39,198 bases of DNA from Weizmannia acidilactici (GTDB lineage Bacteria > Bacillota > Bacilli > Bacillales > Bacillaceae_C), in contig NZ_BKZR01000034.1 of NCBI RefSeq assembly GCF_008974225.1, positions 1-39,198 on the forward strand, given 5' to 3'. The notes beneath the pieces are model-generated. The model saw only the letters and a program-made list of their open reading frames with translations, was not told where the DNA came from and searched no databases. Within the stretch, counting starts at the first letter, position 1. Each line of letters opens with the position of its first letter. Of the stretch, positions 17,819 through 25,321 are shown in pieces. Both the position numbers and the translations under genes were made by a program.

Positions 17819-19006
17819 TTATTCTTTGTCATTTAAAGCTGCGACGCCAGGAAGCACTTTTCCTTCCATAAATTCAAGCGATGCGCCGCCGCCTGTGGAA
17901 ATATGGTCCATTTTGTCGGCAAGATGGAATTTTTCTACAGCTGCCGCAGAGTCGCCACCACCGATGATGCTGTAAGTACCTGTTGCTTCTGCGAGGGCTT
18001 CGGCAACGCCTTTAGTTCCATTTGCATAGGCATCCATTTCGAATACACCCATTGGCCCGTTCCAAATGACCAATTTCGATTCTTTAATGACTTTCGCATA
18101 CAATTCGACTGTTTTCGGGCCGATGTCCAGTGCTTGCCAGTCAGCCGGAATTTCTTCAATGTCCACTTCTTTTTTATTGGCTGTTTCGGAAAACTCATCC
18201 GCAACTACTGCATCAACCGGCATGTAGAAGTTGACGCCTTTTTCTTTCGCTTTTGCCATAAAGGATTTTGCAAGGTCGATTTTGTCTTCTTCCAGCAAAG
18301 ATTGTCCAATTTCATGGCCTTGCGCTTTAATGAACGTATAAGCAAGCCCGCCGCCGATGATCAGGTTGTCCACTTTGTCAAGCAGGTTGTCGATGACGCC
18401 GATTTTATCTTTGACTTTCGCACCGCCAATAATGGCCGTGAAAGGACGTTCAGGGTCGGATAATGCTTTTCCGAGTACATCGAGTTCTTTTTGCATTAAA
18501 AAGCCGGATACTGCAGGAAGGTAGTGGGCGATGCCTTCCGTTGATGCATGTGCGCGGTGTGCAGCACCGAAAGCATCATTGACATAAAGGTCAGCAAGTG
18601 CAGCAAATTCTTTTGCCAGTTCCGGATCATTTTTTTCTTCGCCAGGGTAGAAACGGACGTTTTCAAGCAAAAGCACGTCGCCGTTTTCCATTTTCGCGAT
18701 TTCCGCCTTGACGGATTCGCCGTAAGCTTCATTTGCTTTTTTTACGTCTTTTTTCAGCAATTCGCTCAAGCGTTTTGCGACCGGCGTCAGGCGCAATTCT
18801 TCAACTACTTTGCCTTTCGGGCGGCCCAGGTGGCTAGCCAAAATGACTTTCGCGCCGTTATCCACCAAATACTGGATAGTCGGCAGTGCTGCGCGGATTC
18901 TTGTATCGTCCGCTACATTGCCGTCTTTTAACGGAACATTAAAGTCAACGCGGCAGAAAACGCGTTTCCCTTGCAATTCAACATCCTTAATTGATTTTTT
19001 GTTCAT
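17819..19006 (-). CDS. pgk: Phosphoglycerate kinase
   Basis: This 395-aa two-domain kinase makes ATP from 1,3-bisphosphoglycerate. N-domain signatures are RVDFNVPLKDG, SHLGRPKG and ENVRFYPGEEKNDP. The hinge and C-domain carry the nucleotide-site segments GGAKVKDKIGVI, WNGPMGVFE and GGGDSAAAVEK. The ATG at 19006 matches other Bacillus Pgk N-termini (MNKKSIKDV) and has AAGGAGG upstream. The gap to gapA contains a terminator-like hairpin, so pgk and the genes after it may be expressed less than gapA. The gap to tpiA is 39 bp. Confidence 0.98.
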   Translation of the reverse strand: MNKKSIKDVELQGKRVFCRVDFNVPLKDGNVADDTRIRAALPTIQYLVDNGAKVILASHLGRPKGKVVEELRLTPVAKRLSELLKKDVKKANEAYGESVKAEIAKMENGDVLLLENVRFYPGEEKNDPELAKEFAALADLYVNDAFGAAHRAHASTEGIAHYLPAVSGFLMQKELDVLGKALSDPERPFTAIIGGAKVKDKIGVIDNLLDKVDNLIIGGGLAYTFIKAQGHEIGQSLLEEDKIDLAKSFMAKAKEKGVNFYMPVDAVVADEFSETANKKEVDIEEIPADWQALDIGPKTVELYAKVIKESKLVIWNGPMGVFEMDAYANGTKGVAEALAEATGTYSIIGGGDSAAAVEKFHLADKMDHISTGGGASLEFMEGKVLPGVAALNDKE

Positions 19007-19041
19007 GGCAAAACGAACCTCCTTTTTATTCACGAGCATGG

Positions 19042-19064
19042 AAAAAGGGAGAGGGGATTCTCCC
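19042..19064 (-). promoter_or_regulatory. Terminator-like hairpin between gapA and pgk
   Basis: GGGAGA and TCTCCC pair around a 6-base loop (19064-19047) and are followed by five T on the minus strand. Its short stem and short T run suggest partial termination or a processing and stability element rather than a full stop, because pgk has no promoter visible in the gap. Confidence 0.6.
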
Positions 19065-19096
19065 CCGCCCCCCTGCTTTTGCTCTTCCGATTCAAA

Positions 19097-20104
19097 TTAA
19101 AGGCCTTTAGAAGCGATGTATTCAACAAGGTCAACAACACGGTTGGAGTAACCGAATTCGTTGTCATACCAGGAAACAACTTTTACCATGTTTCCTTCGA
19201 TAACCATTGTGGAAAGCGCATCGATTGTGGAAGAAACCGTTGTATGGTTGAAGTCACGGGATACAAGCGGTTCTTCAGTGTAAGCCAGGATGCCTTTCAA
19301 TTCACCTTCAGCAGCTGCTTTCAATGCTGCGTTTACTTCTTCAACCGTTACGTCTTTGCCAAGTTCAGCAACAAGGTCAACAACAGAAACGTTTGGAGTC
19401 GGAACGCGCATTGCCATACCGTTTAATTTGCCTTTCAATTCAGGCAATACAAGGGCAACAGCCTTTGCAGCACCAGTTGTTGTAGGAATAATGCTTTGTG
19501 CTGCTGCACGAGCACGGCGGTAGTCTTTGTGCGGCAAGTCAAGGATTTGTTGGTCGTTTGTGTAAGAGTGAACAGTTGTCATCATACCGCGTTTGATTTC
19601 AAATTTTTCATGCAGCACTTTTGCAAATGGAGCCAAGCAGTTTGTTGTGCAGGATGCATTCGAAATGACATTATGTTTTGCAGGATCGTATTTGTCTTCG
19701 TTAACACCCATAACGATCGTGATGTCTTCGTTTTTAGCCGGAGCAGAAATTACAACTTTTTTCGCGCCTGCTTCCAAGTGTTTTGCTGCAGCATCACGGT
19801 TTGTGAAACGGCCTGTTGATTCAACAACAACTTCTACGCCGAGGTCGCCCCAGCCGAGATTTGCAGGTTCGCGTTCAGCAAGCACTTTCACTTTATGGCC
19901 GCCTACAACGATGTAATCGCCGTCAACTGTTACTTCTTCTTCAAGATTTCCATGAACAGAATCGTATTTTAACAAGTGTGCAAGCATTTTTGCATCTGTT
20001 AAGTCGTTGATCGCAACTATTTCAACATTAGGATTGTTCAATGCAGCGCGGAATACGTTACGTCCGATACGTCCAAATCCGTTAATACCAACTTTAACTG
20101 CCAT
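19097..20104 (-). CDS. gapA: Glyceraldehyde-3-phosphate dehydrogenase (glycolytic, NAD)
   Basis: This 335-aa enzyme oxidises glyceraldehyde-3-phosphate to 1,3-bisphosphoglycerate. The NAD fold starts with GINGFGRIGRNVFRA. The active-site cysteine is Cys152 in NASCTTNCLAPF. The acidic residue of AINDLT selects NAD. It is the first glycolytic enzyme gene after the repressor cggR, preceded by GGAGG eight bases before the ATG. Being GapA in a CggR operon it is the glycolytic enzyme; gluconeogenic GapB is encoded elsewhere in Bacillus. Flanking hairpins on both sides suggest its mRNA segment is separately stabilised. Confidence 0.98.
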   Translation of the reverse strand: MAVKVGINGFGRIGRNVFRAALNNPNVEIVAINDLTDAKMLAHLLKYDSVHGNLEEEVTVDGDYIVVGGHKVKVLAEREPANLGWGDLGVEVVVESTGRFTNRDAAAKHLEAGAKKVVISAPAKNEDITIVMGVNEDKYDPAKHNVISNASCTTNCLAPFAKVLHEKFEIKRGMMTTVHSYTNDQQILDLPHKDYRRARAAAQSIIPTTTGAAKAVALVLPELKGKLNGMAMRVPTPNVSVVDLVAELGKDVTVEEVNAALKAAAEGELKGILAYTEEPLVSRDFNHTTVSSTIDALSTMVIEGNMVKVVSWYDNEFGYSNRVVDLVEYIASKGL

Positions 20105-20143
20105 TTGTGTTTCCTCCTTGAGTTCGTAAAGATTTTATATTTC

Positions 20144-20161
20144 AAAAGGGAATTCCCTTTT
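20144..20161 (-). promoter_or_regulatory. Perfect palindromic hairpin between cggR and gapA
   Basis: An 18-bp perfect palindrome (AAAAGGGAATTCCCTTTT) begins 10 bp past the cggR stop and ends 40 bp before gapA. In B. subtilis the cggR-gapA mRNA is cut near the cggR end and the downstream stem-loop protects gapA mRNA. This hairpin is in the equivalent position. EcoRI-like symmetry at its centre is incidental. Confidence 0.6.
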
Positions 20162-20171
20162 AAAAACATGG

Positions 20172-21200
20172 TTAGCTGCAAGCGAGAATATTTTTGGCTG
20201 CACCCTCGTCCGTAATCAGGACGGTGGATTTCGGTTTTGAATTCATGTAGGCTTTAATCGCTTTCGCCTTGGACGCCCCTCCGGCAACAGCAAATACGTG
20301 TTGAATATACTGTAAATCTTCCAGCTGAAGGCCGATCGTTTGAACCTTGTGAACGACTTCACCTTGTTCATTAAAATAATATCCAAACGCTTCGCCTACT
20401 GCATGCCCTTGTATAATTTTTTCCATTTCTTCTTTGCCGGTTTTGCGGCGCTTCGCCATGGTAATCGCTTCACCAATGCCGTGCAGCACAATTTCCGCTT
20501 GTTTGATAAGGGTAAGGACTTCTTTAATGGATGGCTCGTTCACAACCGATTTATACACTTCGAGGCTCACCTGGTCAGGCACATACAATACCCGGTGTTT
20601 TCCTCCCGTCCGTTCCGCCATCTTTGCGCAAATCGTATTGGCCTGGTTTTGCACATCTTCGCCAATGCCGCCTCTTGCCGGGACGAATAAAAGCTGCTCC
20701 GGGGCGCTGAAATCGGGAGTTAACGCATCTGCGACTGCAGCCATCGTGGATCCTCCTGTAACAGCGATTATATTGTTTCCCATTAAGACGGCTTTGATTC
20801 TATAAGCGCATGCTCTTCCGAGTTCGCTTTTTACCCACGGTTCTTCATCGCTGTTTCCCGGGACCACGACAACGTCTTCGAGGCCCAAAGCTTTTTTTAG
20901 CTTTTCTTCTGTTTCATTAATACCCGAAATTTCCCTCATCATACTTTCCAAATCCTGCAAAAGCCCGGCGCCCATTTTTGTAATCGACATTCCCGAAGGT
21001 TTAATGTCAATGAGCTTTTGGTTTTTTAAAAATTCCACTTCGCCCCTCAGCACGCGTTCCGACATGCCGAGCATTTGCGCCAGCGTCCTTCTGCCGATCG
21101 GCTCCACAAATGAGATGGACCGCAAAATCTGGTATCGTTTTTGCATAACCGCGAGGATATCGGGTAATAATTTCCTTTGAACCTCTATCAACGATCGCAT
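20172..21200 (-). CDS. cggR: Central glycolytic genes regulator CggR
   Basis: This 342-aa SorC/DeoR-family repressor controls its own operon and is inactivated by fructose-1,6-bisphosphate. The N-terminal winged helix (about 20-80) carries the family text EPIGRRTLAQMLGMSERVLR. The C-terminal sugar-phosphate isomerase-like domain contains VTGGSTMAAVA, VPARGGIGED, QANTICAKMAERTGG and FAVAGGASKAKAI, which form the effector pocket. AAGGAG lies 10 bases before the ATG. The operator and promoter lie directly upstream. Gene order cggR-gapA-pgk-tpiA-pgm-eno is complete. Confidence 0.97.
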   Translation of the reverse strand: MRSLIEVQRKLLPDILAVMQKRYQILRSISFVEPIGRRTLAQMLGMSERVLRGEVEFLKNQKLIDIKPSGMSITKMGAGLLQDLESMMREISGINETEEKLKKALGLEDVVVVPGNSDEEPWVKSELGRACAYRIKAVLMGNNIIAVTGGSTMAAVADALTPDFSAPEQLLFVPARGGIGEDVQNQANTICAKMAERTGGKHRVLYVPDQVSLEVYKSVVNEPSIKEVLTLIKQAEIVLHGIGEAITMAKRRKTGKEEMEKIIQGHAVGEAFGYYFNEQGEVVHKVQTIGLQLEDLQYIQHVFAVAGGASKAKAIKAYMNSKPKSTVLITDEGAAKNILACS

Positions 21201-21240
21201 AGATGATTAACTCCTTAAAAAATTATGTAGGCCGTGTTGA

Positions 21241-21267
21241 GTCCCACAGAGACATTTTTCGTCCCAC
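21241..21267 (-). promoter_or_regulatory. CggR operator
   Basis: GTGGGAC occurs twice in direct orientation on the minus strand (21267-21261 and 21247-21241), exactly 20 bp apart, with TGTC after the first. This matches the B. subtilis CggR operator pattern CGGGAC-N6-TGTC-N4-CGGGAC, except that the first base of each hexamer is T and the second TGTC is not kept. It lies downstream of the promoter, where a roadblock mode would apply. Confidence 0.85.
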
Positions 21268-21301
21268 TTACTCCAAAAAAATTACCCTCGCTACGATTTT
21301 T

Positions 21302-21330
21302 ATTCTAGCAGGATAAATTTTGCATTTCAA
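21302..21330 (-). promoter_or_regulatory. Promoter of the cggR-gapA operon
   Basis: TTGAAA (21330-21325), a 17-bp spacer and TAGAAT (21307-21302), preceded by TG one base away as an extended -10. It starts 4 bp after the stop of the glutaredoxin-like gene. Confidence 0.75.
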
Positions 21331-21333
21331 CTA

Positions 21334-21579
21334 TTATGGATCAATTTTTTCGTGTAAACGTTGTCTTATGGCGAATTCGTGAATTCGCCCGTATTGAATG
21401 ACTTCACCTTCAAATTCGACAACCGGGATCATCAATCCGTAACGTTCCATCCATCCATCGTTTTTTTCTATATCTCTTTCAACGAGCCGGAAAGGGATCT
21501 CCTTCTGCAAAAGATGCAACAGTTCTTTCGCCTCTTCGCAAAGCGGGCAATGTTTTCTTGTGTAAAGTGTCAGCTCCAT
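21334..21579 (-). CDS. Glutaredoxin-like thioredoxin-fold protein
   Basis: This 81-aa protein has the thioredoxin fold with the redox motif CPLC (Cys11 and Cys14) right after the first strand (MELTLYTRKH). The cis-proline segment MIPVVEFEG follows. It resembles the small DUF836/glutaredoxin-family proteins found between rpoN and cggR in many Bacillus genomes. AAAGGGG lies upstream of the ATG at 21579; 34 more open codons upstream overlap rpoN and are rejected. Partner and substrate are unknown. It follows rpoN after 19 bp, so the two are probably co-transcribed. Confidence 0.85.
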   Translation of the reverse strand: MELTLYTRKHCPLCEEAKELLHLLQKEIPFRLVERDIEKNDGWMERYGLMIPVVEFEGEVIQYGRIHEFAIRQRLHEKIDP

Positions 21580-21598
21580 CGGCAAATCCCCTTTCCGG

Positions 21599-22936
21599 CT
21601 ATTCGTACCTTTTTCTTTTCGCCGAGGACGGAATCCCGAGCTGCTCACGGTATTTAGCAACCGTCCGGCGCGAAATTTCAAAACCTTTCTTATTTAATAA
21701 TGTGACGATTGTCTGGTCCGAAAGCGGTTTCCGCTTGTCTTCCCGGTTCACAAGCGTAGCGATTTGATTTTTGATTTCAGCGCTCGATGCCGCTTCTTCC
21801 CTTGTGCCGGACCGGACCGGAAGCGCTGTTGTAAAGAATTGTTTTAACGGGAAAGTCCCGAACGGGGTTTCAATATATTTTTCCCTGACGGCACGGCTGA
21901 CGGTCGACTCGTGCATCCCGATCGCATCCGATACTTCTTTCATCGTTAGCGGTTTTAAATGTCCTTTTCCGTATAAAAAGAAATCCCGCTGTTTTTCCAA
22001 AAGCGCTTTGCCGACTTTCAGCAGCGTTTCTTTCCGGCTTTCAATGCTTTTTTGGATCCAATGGTACTCCTGCGTTTTTTCTTTCAAATAACGGACGGCT
22101 TGGGCATCCCCGGACAGCTTGAGCATGCTTGAATAATCTTCATTAAAACGCACCCTCGGCACCTGGCCTTCTACAAGGAAAAGTTCCAGTTCCCCGCCGC
22201 TGTTTTTGACCATCAAATCAGGCACGATGTATTGCGGGGTTTCATGGGAAAATCCGGCTCCGGGCCGGGGGTTTAATGTTTGGATATAGTCGGCCGCCTG
22301 TTGGATTTCCTGCATGGAGATATCCATCTTTTTCGCAATGCCTTTCCATTTTTTCTCGGCAAATTCGAGAAAATGGCTGCCGATCAGTTCTGCCGCGTGT
22401 GTCGGCGCGTCCGGATCCCTTTTGATTTGGATTAAAAGGCATTCCTGGAGCGACCTTGCCCCAATTCCGGCCGGGTCGAGCGTTTGCAGGATTTCCAGCC
22501 CTTTTTCGGCATCTTCAACCGGGATTTGGGCGATCTGTGCCGCTTCTGGGGCGGTAATAGCCAGATAGCCGTTTGCATCCAAATGCCCGGCATAAACTTT
22601 AACAGCTTCCGCAACTGTTTTTGGTAACGATTTCATGTTCAATTGGCTGATTAAGTAATCCGGAAGCGTTTCAATTTGTTCGGGGATTTGTTCAATCCAA
22701 TTTTTTTCCTGGCTTTTTTTCTGACCCTTCATGCGGTACAGCCCGGAAAAACGGGAATCGACCAGTTTAATATGGGTGTTGTACAATTCGATGAGAGGGT
22801 TTTCCGCCGTCTTTTCCTCAAGAAAAGACATGAGCTCCTGGGATGAAAACTGAAGGACTTCAATTGCCTGCTTTAATTCCTGTGTCATCGCCAGTTTCAT
22901 TGATTGCTTCTGCCATAATCCAACTTGCAGATCCAT
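21599..22936 (-). CDS. rpoN: RNA polymerase sigma-54 factor (SigL)
   Basis: This 445-aa protein is the sigma-54 factor, which directs RNA polymerase to -24/-12 promoters with enhancer-binding activators. In order: the short glutamine-containing activator-interaction region (QKQSMKLAMTQELKQAIEVLQFSSQEL), core-binding region I-II (about 90-270), the DNA-binding helix-turn-helix with LTMKEVSDAIGMHESTVSRAV (around 325-345) and the RpoN box RRTVAKYRE near the C-terminus. The ATG at 22936 has AAAGGGGGG nine bases upstream; 17 earlier open codons lack one. Placement just upstream of cggR is common in Bacillus outside B. subtilis. Confidence 0.96.
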   Translation of the reverse strand: MDLQVGLWQKQSMKLAMTQELKQAIEVLQFSSQELMSFLEEKTAENPLIELYNTHIKLVDSRFSGLYRMKGQKKSQEKNWIEQIPEQIETLPDYLISQLNMKSLPKTVAEAVKVYAGHLDANGYLAITAPEAAQIAQIPVEDAEKGLEILQTLDPAGIGARSLQECLLIQIKRDPDAPTHAAELIGSHFLEFAEKKWKGIAKKMDISMQEIQQAADYIQTLNPRPGAGFSHETPQYIVPDLMVKNSGGELELFLVEGQVPRVRFNEDYSSMLKLSGDAQAVRYLKEKTQEYHWIQKSIESRKETLLKVGKALLEKQRDFFLYGKGHLKPLTMKEVSDAIGMHESTVSRAVREKYIETPFGTFPLKQFFTTALPVRSGTREEAASSAEIKNQIATLVNREDKRKPLSDQTIVTLLNKKGFEISRRTVAKYREQLGIPSSAKRKRYE

Positions 22937-23164
22937 ATCATTCCCCCCTTTAACGAAGCCGGTTTCATTATGAACATGTCCCGGCACTTTCGTTTTTTAT
23001 TTTACAACATTTTTGTGTTTAAGTATATGCATTGGCAGGAAGTCCCATGATCGCGCTCCTGTAAATCGCGGATAAGCGGCACAGATTCACGGACATCTGT
23101 AAAAGCAGCCAAAAAGTAATGCCGGGATACGTTCTGTGAATAACCTGCCTGCATTATTTTCTTC

Positions 23165-23232
23165 AAGAATCGAGTAGGGCCCCCGACCTCTCACACCACC
23201 GTACGTACGGTTCCGTATATTGCGGTTCAACC
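23165..23232 (-). ncRNA. Group II intron 3' end (domain V/VI remnant)
   Basis: Minus-strand bases 23229-23195 form a domain V-like helix: ACCGC pairs with GGTGGT, and TACG/CGTA closes a GAAC tip. The typical GTGTGAGAGGTCGGGGG text follows and then CTACTCGATT, the usual 3' end wording of many bacterial group II introns. It directly overlaps the stop region of the maturase fragment, which is the normal layout. Confidence 0.75.
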
Positions 23233-23470
23233 AAATAAATGACGCTTTTCGCAATACTGATCATACAAGCTTTTCAGCCCTTGACGGCAATAGCTTTGTG
23301 TAAGATTGGGTTTTTAGAGATTCTCCAATATACCTTCCTCGAGTTTCTGTTTTCGCCTGTTCCAGGGTTAAGCAAAAGCGATCTTCTAAACATCGTTCAA
23401 CGGTTTTTCTCATTATATACAATGCCTTTTCACTAATTTTAAGATTGTTCGACTCGCGCATTTCTGCCAT
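23227..23470 (-). pseudogene. Group II intron maturase, degraded C-terminus
   Basis: The last codons before the stop at 23227 read QGLKSLYDQYCEKRHLFG, a standard group II intron reverse-transcriptase/maturase C-terminus. Upstream the similarity continues only by changing frame. GGAAGGTAT-type codons for a GRYW-like motif and KNPILHKAI are present but in different frames, so at least two frameshifts exist. The polymerase core is absent. The remnant starts about 30 bp past the terminator of the small secreted-protein gene, the type of site that group IIC introns favour, but the class was not established. Confidence 0.75.
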
Positions 23471-23496
23471 GTCGTAACACTACTTTTCACTACAAT

Positions 23497-23523
23497 AAAA
23501 ACGCCACCCCGATCGGAGTGACG
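23497..23523 (-). terminator. Terminator downstream of the WGxxGxxG gene
   Basis: CGTCACTCC and GGGGTGGCG pair over 9 positions (two G-T pairs) around GATC (23523-23502), followed by five T, A, TT on the minus strand. It is about 110 bp past the small-protein stop. Confidence 0.85.
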
Positions 23524-23634
23524 TCCTGCTTCAACATATCCTACGATATCTCATAACAAGTCTAAACAAAAATAATCTGTCGTCTTTCTGCCATTTTTCT
23601 ATCAGAAAAGATCCATTTATAATAATTATTGGTT

Positions 23635-23880
23635 CTAATCTCTTCTGTCATTTTTTCTCATTAACCCGAACAGTCCTGCTAAACCAACTAAACCAATCCA
23701 ACCCCAATCTGTATCGCCATCATCATTGTTATCAACAGCATCGTTATTTTGAGCCATATGAGTTATTTTGTTTATGTTGCTACCGCTGTCAATGTTGTTA
23801 TTTTGAGCATAAACAGCTATCCCACAAAGCATAAATGTAACTAATAGGGCACAAAGCGAATGAAGAATTTTTTTGAACAC
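23635..23880 (-). CDS. Small secreted WGxxGxxG-type protein
   Basis: This 81-aa protein has a signal peptide (basic MFKK, hydrophobic core 5-22, likely cleavage after VYA at residue 25), an Asn/Asp-rich linker (26-57) and a C-terminal hydrophobic segment WGWIGLVGLAGLFG (59-72) followed by the basic tail MRKNDRRD. The ending resembles the WGxxGxxG family of short exported proteins, whose C-terminus looks like a sorting or anchoring signal; no function is established. The GTG start at 23880 is preferred because GGAGG lies eight bases upstream; another GTG three codons earlier overlaps that site. It has its own promoter and terminator. Confidence 0.75.
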   Translation of the reverse strand: MFKKILHSLCALLVTFMLCGIAVYAQNNNIDSGSNINKITHMAQNNDAVDNNDDGDTDWGWIGLVGLAGLFGLMRKNDRRD

Positions 23881-23907
23881 AGTTTTCACCTCCTTTTCTA
23901 ACTGTTC

Positions 23908-23936
23908 ACTTTAATGATGTACAATCAAAGGAACAA
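23908..23936 (-). promoter_or_regulatory. Promoter of the WGxxGxxG gene
   Basis: TTGTTC (23936-23931), a 17-bp spacer and TAAAGT (23913-23908) lie about 30 bp before the start codon. Confidence 0.5.
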
Positions 23937-24101
23937 TTATTCTTTAAGATAAAAAGGAGCCATTAGGGGTTATTTTGAAACAACTTATTCAACAAAACGA
24001 ATGAGGTTAGCAACGCTTGATTACAAACGTAAGAAAAGGAGAAAAGATCGTTCTACAAAAAAAGGTAAAGTATAGTCATTATCAAAGTTCAATAAAAAAG
24101 G

Positions 24102-24127
24102 AAAAGCTTGCGGCATCGCAAGCTTTT
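24102..24127. terminator. Strong bidirectional terminator after the DUF3231 gene
   Basis: AAAAGCTTGCG and CGCAAGCTTTT form a perfect 11-bp stem with the 4-base loop GCAT. It ends 4 bp from the DUF3231 stop codon, and A/T runs on both sides allow termination in either direction. Confidence 0.85.
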
Positions 24128-24130
24128 AGA

Positions 24131-24643
24131 TTAACACTCCGAACTTTTTACATTGAGCGGTGGTGGAACTAGCCAACCTTTTTCTTTGTTCATTCTAAGT
24201 AATTTGGCACCATATTGCGCTTTTTTCATGTGAAATTGCCCATACATTAAAGCAATATCTTCCCTGATGCACTGTCCCATAATTGTACTACATGCCACTA
24301 AACCGGCTGCAATATCTTTACTAAGCATTGCAGCAATTTCCGGGTCAGTAAATCTCGCACCGGCAGGAATATCTTCCAAACATGCTTTTGGCCGTTCTGG
24401 CGGTGATGGCGGAAGCGCTATTCCATTTTCTTTTAACAAGTTTTCTGTTTCTTGTATCTCCGGTTTTAGAACGTTTTCAATGCTATCTTGGATAAAACTT
24501 TTTAAATCCTCATCACCCGTATGGTTGAGTAATGTTTGATATCCGGCTAATAATCCTTTAGCTGTCAGTAAATTCGTCCATACACCAAATACTTCTCCGT
24601 AGTGCATCGGTTCTTCTTTTGGATTACCACTTAAAATTCCCAT
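24131..24643 (-). CDS. DUF3231 family protein
   Basis: This 170-aa protein matches the Bacillus DUF3231 family, recognisable from the opening MGILSGNPKEEPMHYGEVF, the central NHTGDEDLKSFI, the proline-rich ALPPSPPERPKA and the segment GARFTDPEIAAMLSKDIAAG. It is predicted to be all-helical and ferritin/CotF-like. Family members are small, cytoplasmic or spore-associated, and have no proven activity. The ATG at 24643 has AGGAGG seven bases upstream; eight earlier open codons are rejected. Upstream, TGCATA followed after 17 bp by CACATTA weakly resembles a forespore (sigma-F/G) promoter, which is speculative. Confidence 0.85.
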   Translation of the reverse strand: MGILSGNPKEEPMHYGEVFGVWTNLLTAKGLLAGYQTLLNHTGDEDLKSFIQDSIENVLKPEIQETENLLKENGIALPPSPPERPKACLEDIPAGARFTDPEIAAMLSKDIAAGLVACSTIMGQCIREDIALMYGQFHMKKAQYGAKLLRMNKEKGWLVPPPLNVKSSEC

Positions 24644-24731
24644 AATAACCCTCCTAACAAAATTCATATATCACCTTTTCTTTAGATAATGTGGATTGAT
24701 TGAAATAAATTATGCAAAGAAAAGTGAAGTG

Positions 24732-25103
24732 TTATTGGAAAAACAGTGTAATTTTATACGAAAACTGCTGAGTGATGATACCGTCAAGAAGTTTGTGTAA
24801 TATATGATAGAGTAGATCAACCTTTTCTGCACCACGAAAATCGGCTACACAGAATTCATGTGAAGTCACCTCACTTTTCACCTCTTTATACACTTCAATA
24901 CGCAAAGCAAAAGCTAATTTGTAAAACGTCTTCTCACGGATACGATAAAATGCCGGCCAGCTAATTCCCATTTCATTGTAGATATCACAATCACGTGGTT
25001 CCTCTAAAGACACATATCGTTTAATGATTAGTTCCCTTTCGATTGCATTGAGCTTATTAAGGCGGACCCCATCAAAGGTCAGAATCCAAAATATGGATAC
25101 CAA
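24732..25103 (-). pseudogene. Prophage ArpU-type regulator, truncated
   Basis: The central segment RLNKLNAIERELIIKRYVSLEE, continuing through CDIYNEMGISWPAFYRIREKTFYKLAFALRIEVYKEV (about residues 15-72), matches the C-terminal sigma-like domain of ArpU-family late-gene regulators from Gram-positive phages. Full members have about 90 more residues at the N-terminus; here the frame opens in unrelated sequence, and no ribosome site precedes it. The last ~50 residues also look unlike the family end. It is a leftover of a prophage beside tRNA-Arg. Confidence 0.75.
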
Positions 25104-25244
25104 CTTAATTGGAACGTGGGGGGCTTAGAATTAACAGTGGACAGTTCACATTTTTTTGGAGGGTCGCGATGAAGGAGCTTTACCATGCAAAAATAGCCGT
25201 GCAAATTTTTTCAAATTCTCTCATATCTTTCGGATTCCAAAAAA

Positions 25245-25274
25245 AAAAATAAAAACGACTGCAAACGCAGCCGT
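25245..25274 (-). terminator. Terminator of tRNA-Arg
   Basis: ACGGCTGC and GCAGTCGT pair over 8 bp (one G-T) with a 4-base loop (25274-25255), followed by TTTTTATT and a long T run on the minus strand. It lies about 48 bp past the tRNA 3' end. Confidence 0.8.
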
Positions 25275-25321
25275 ATCAAGGAGATTAGAAATTTTAAACC
25301 GAGCCAGTCGGACACTTAAAA

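Noticed and set aside
24001..24075. 24-codon basic plus-strand frame (YKRKKRRKD)
   Set aside because: No ribosome site, overlaps a possible shorter frame with stop/start overlap, and no homologue is recognised.
25169..25252. 27-codon plus-strand frame with a good GGAGGG ribosome site
   Set aside because: No family recognised and it runs into an A tract that is the tRNA terminator. It may be the start of a lost gene but cannot be supported as a gene.
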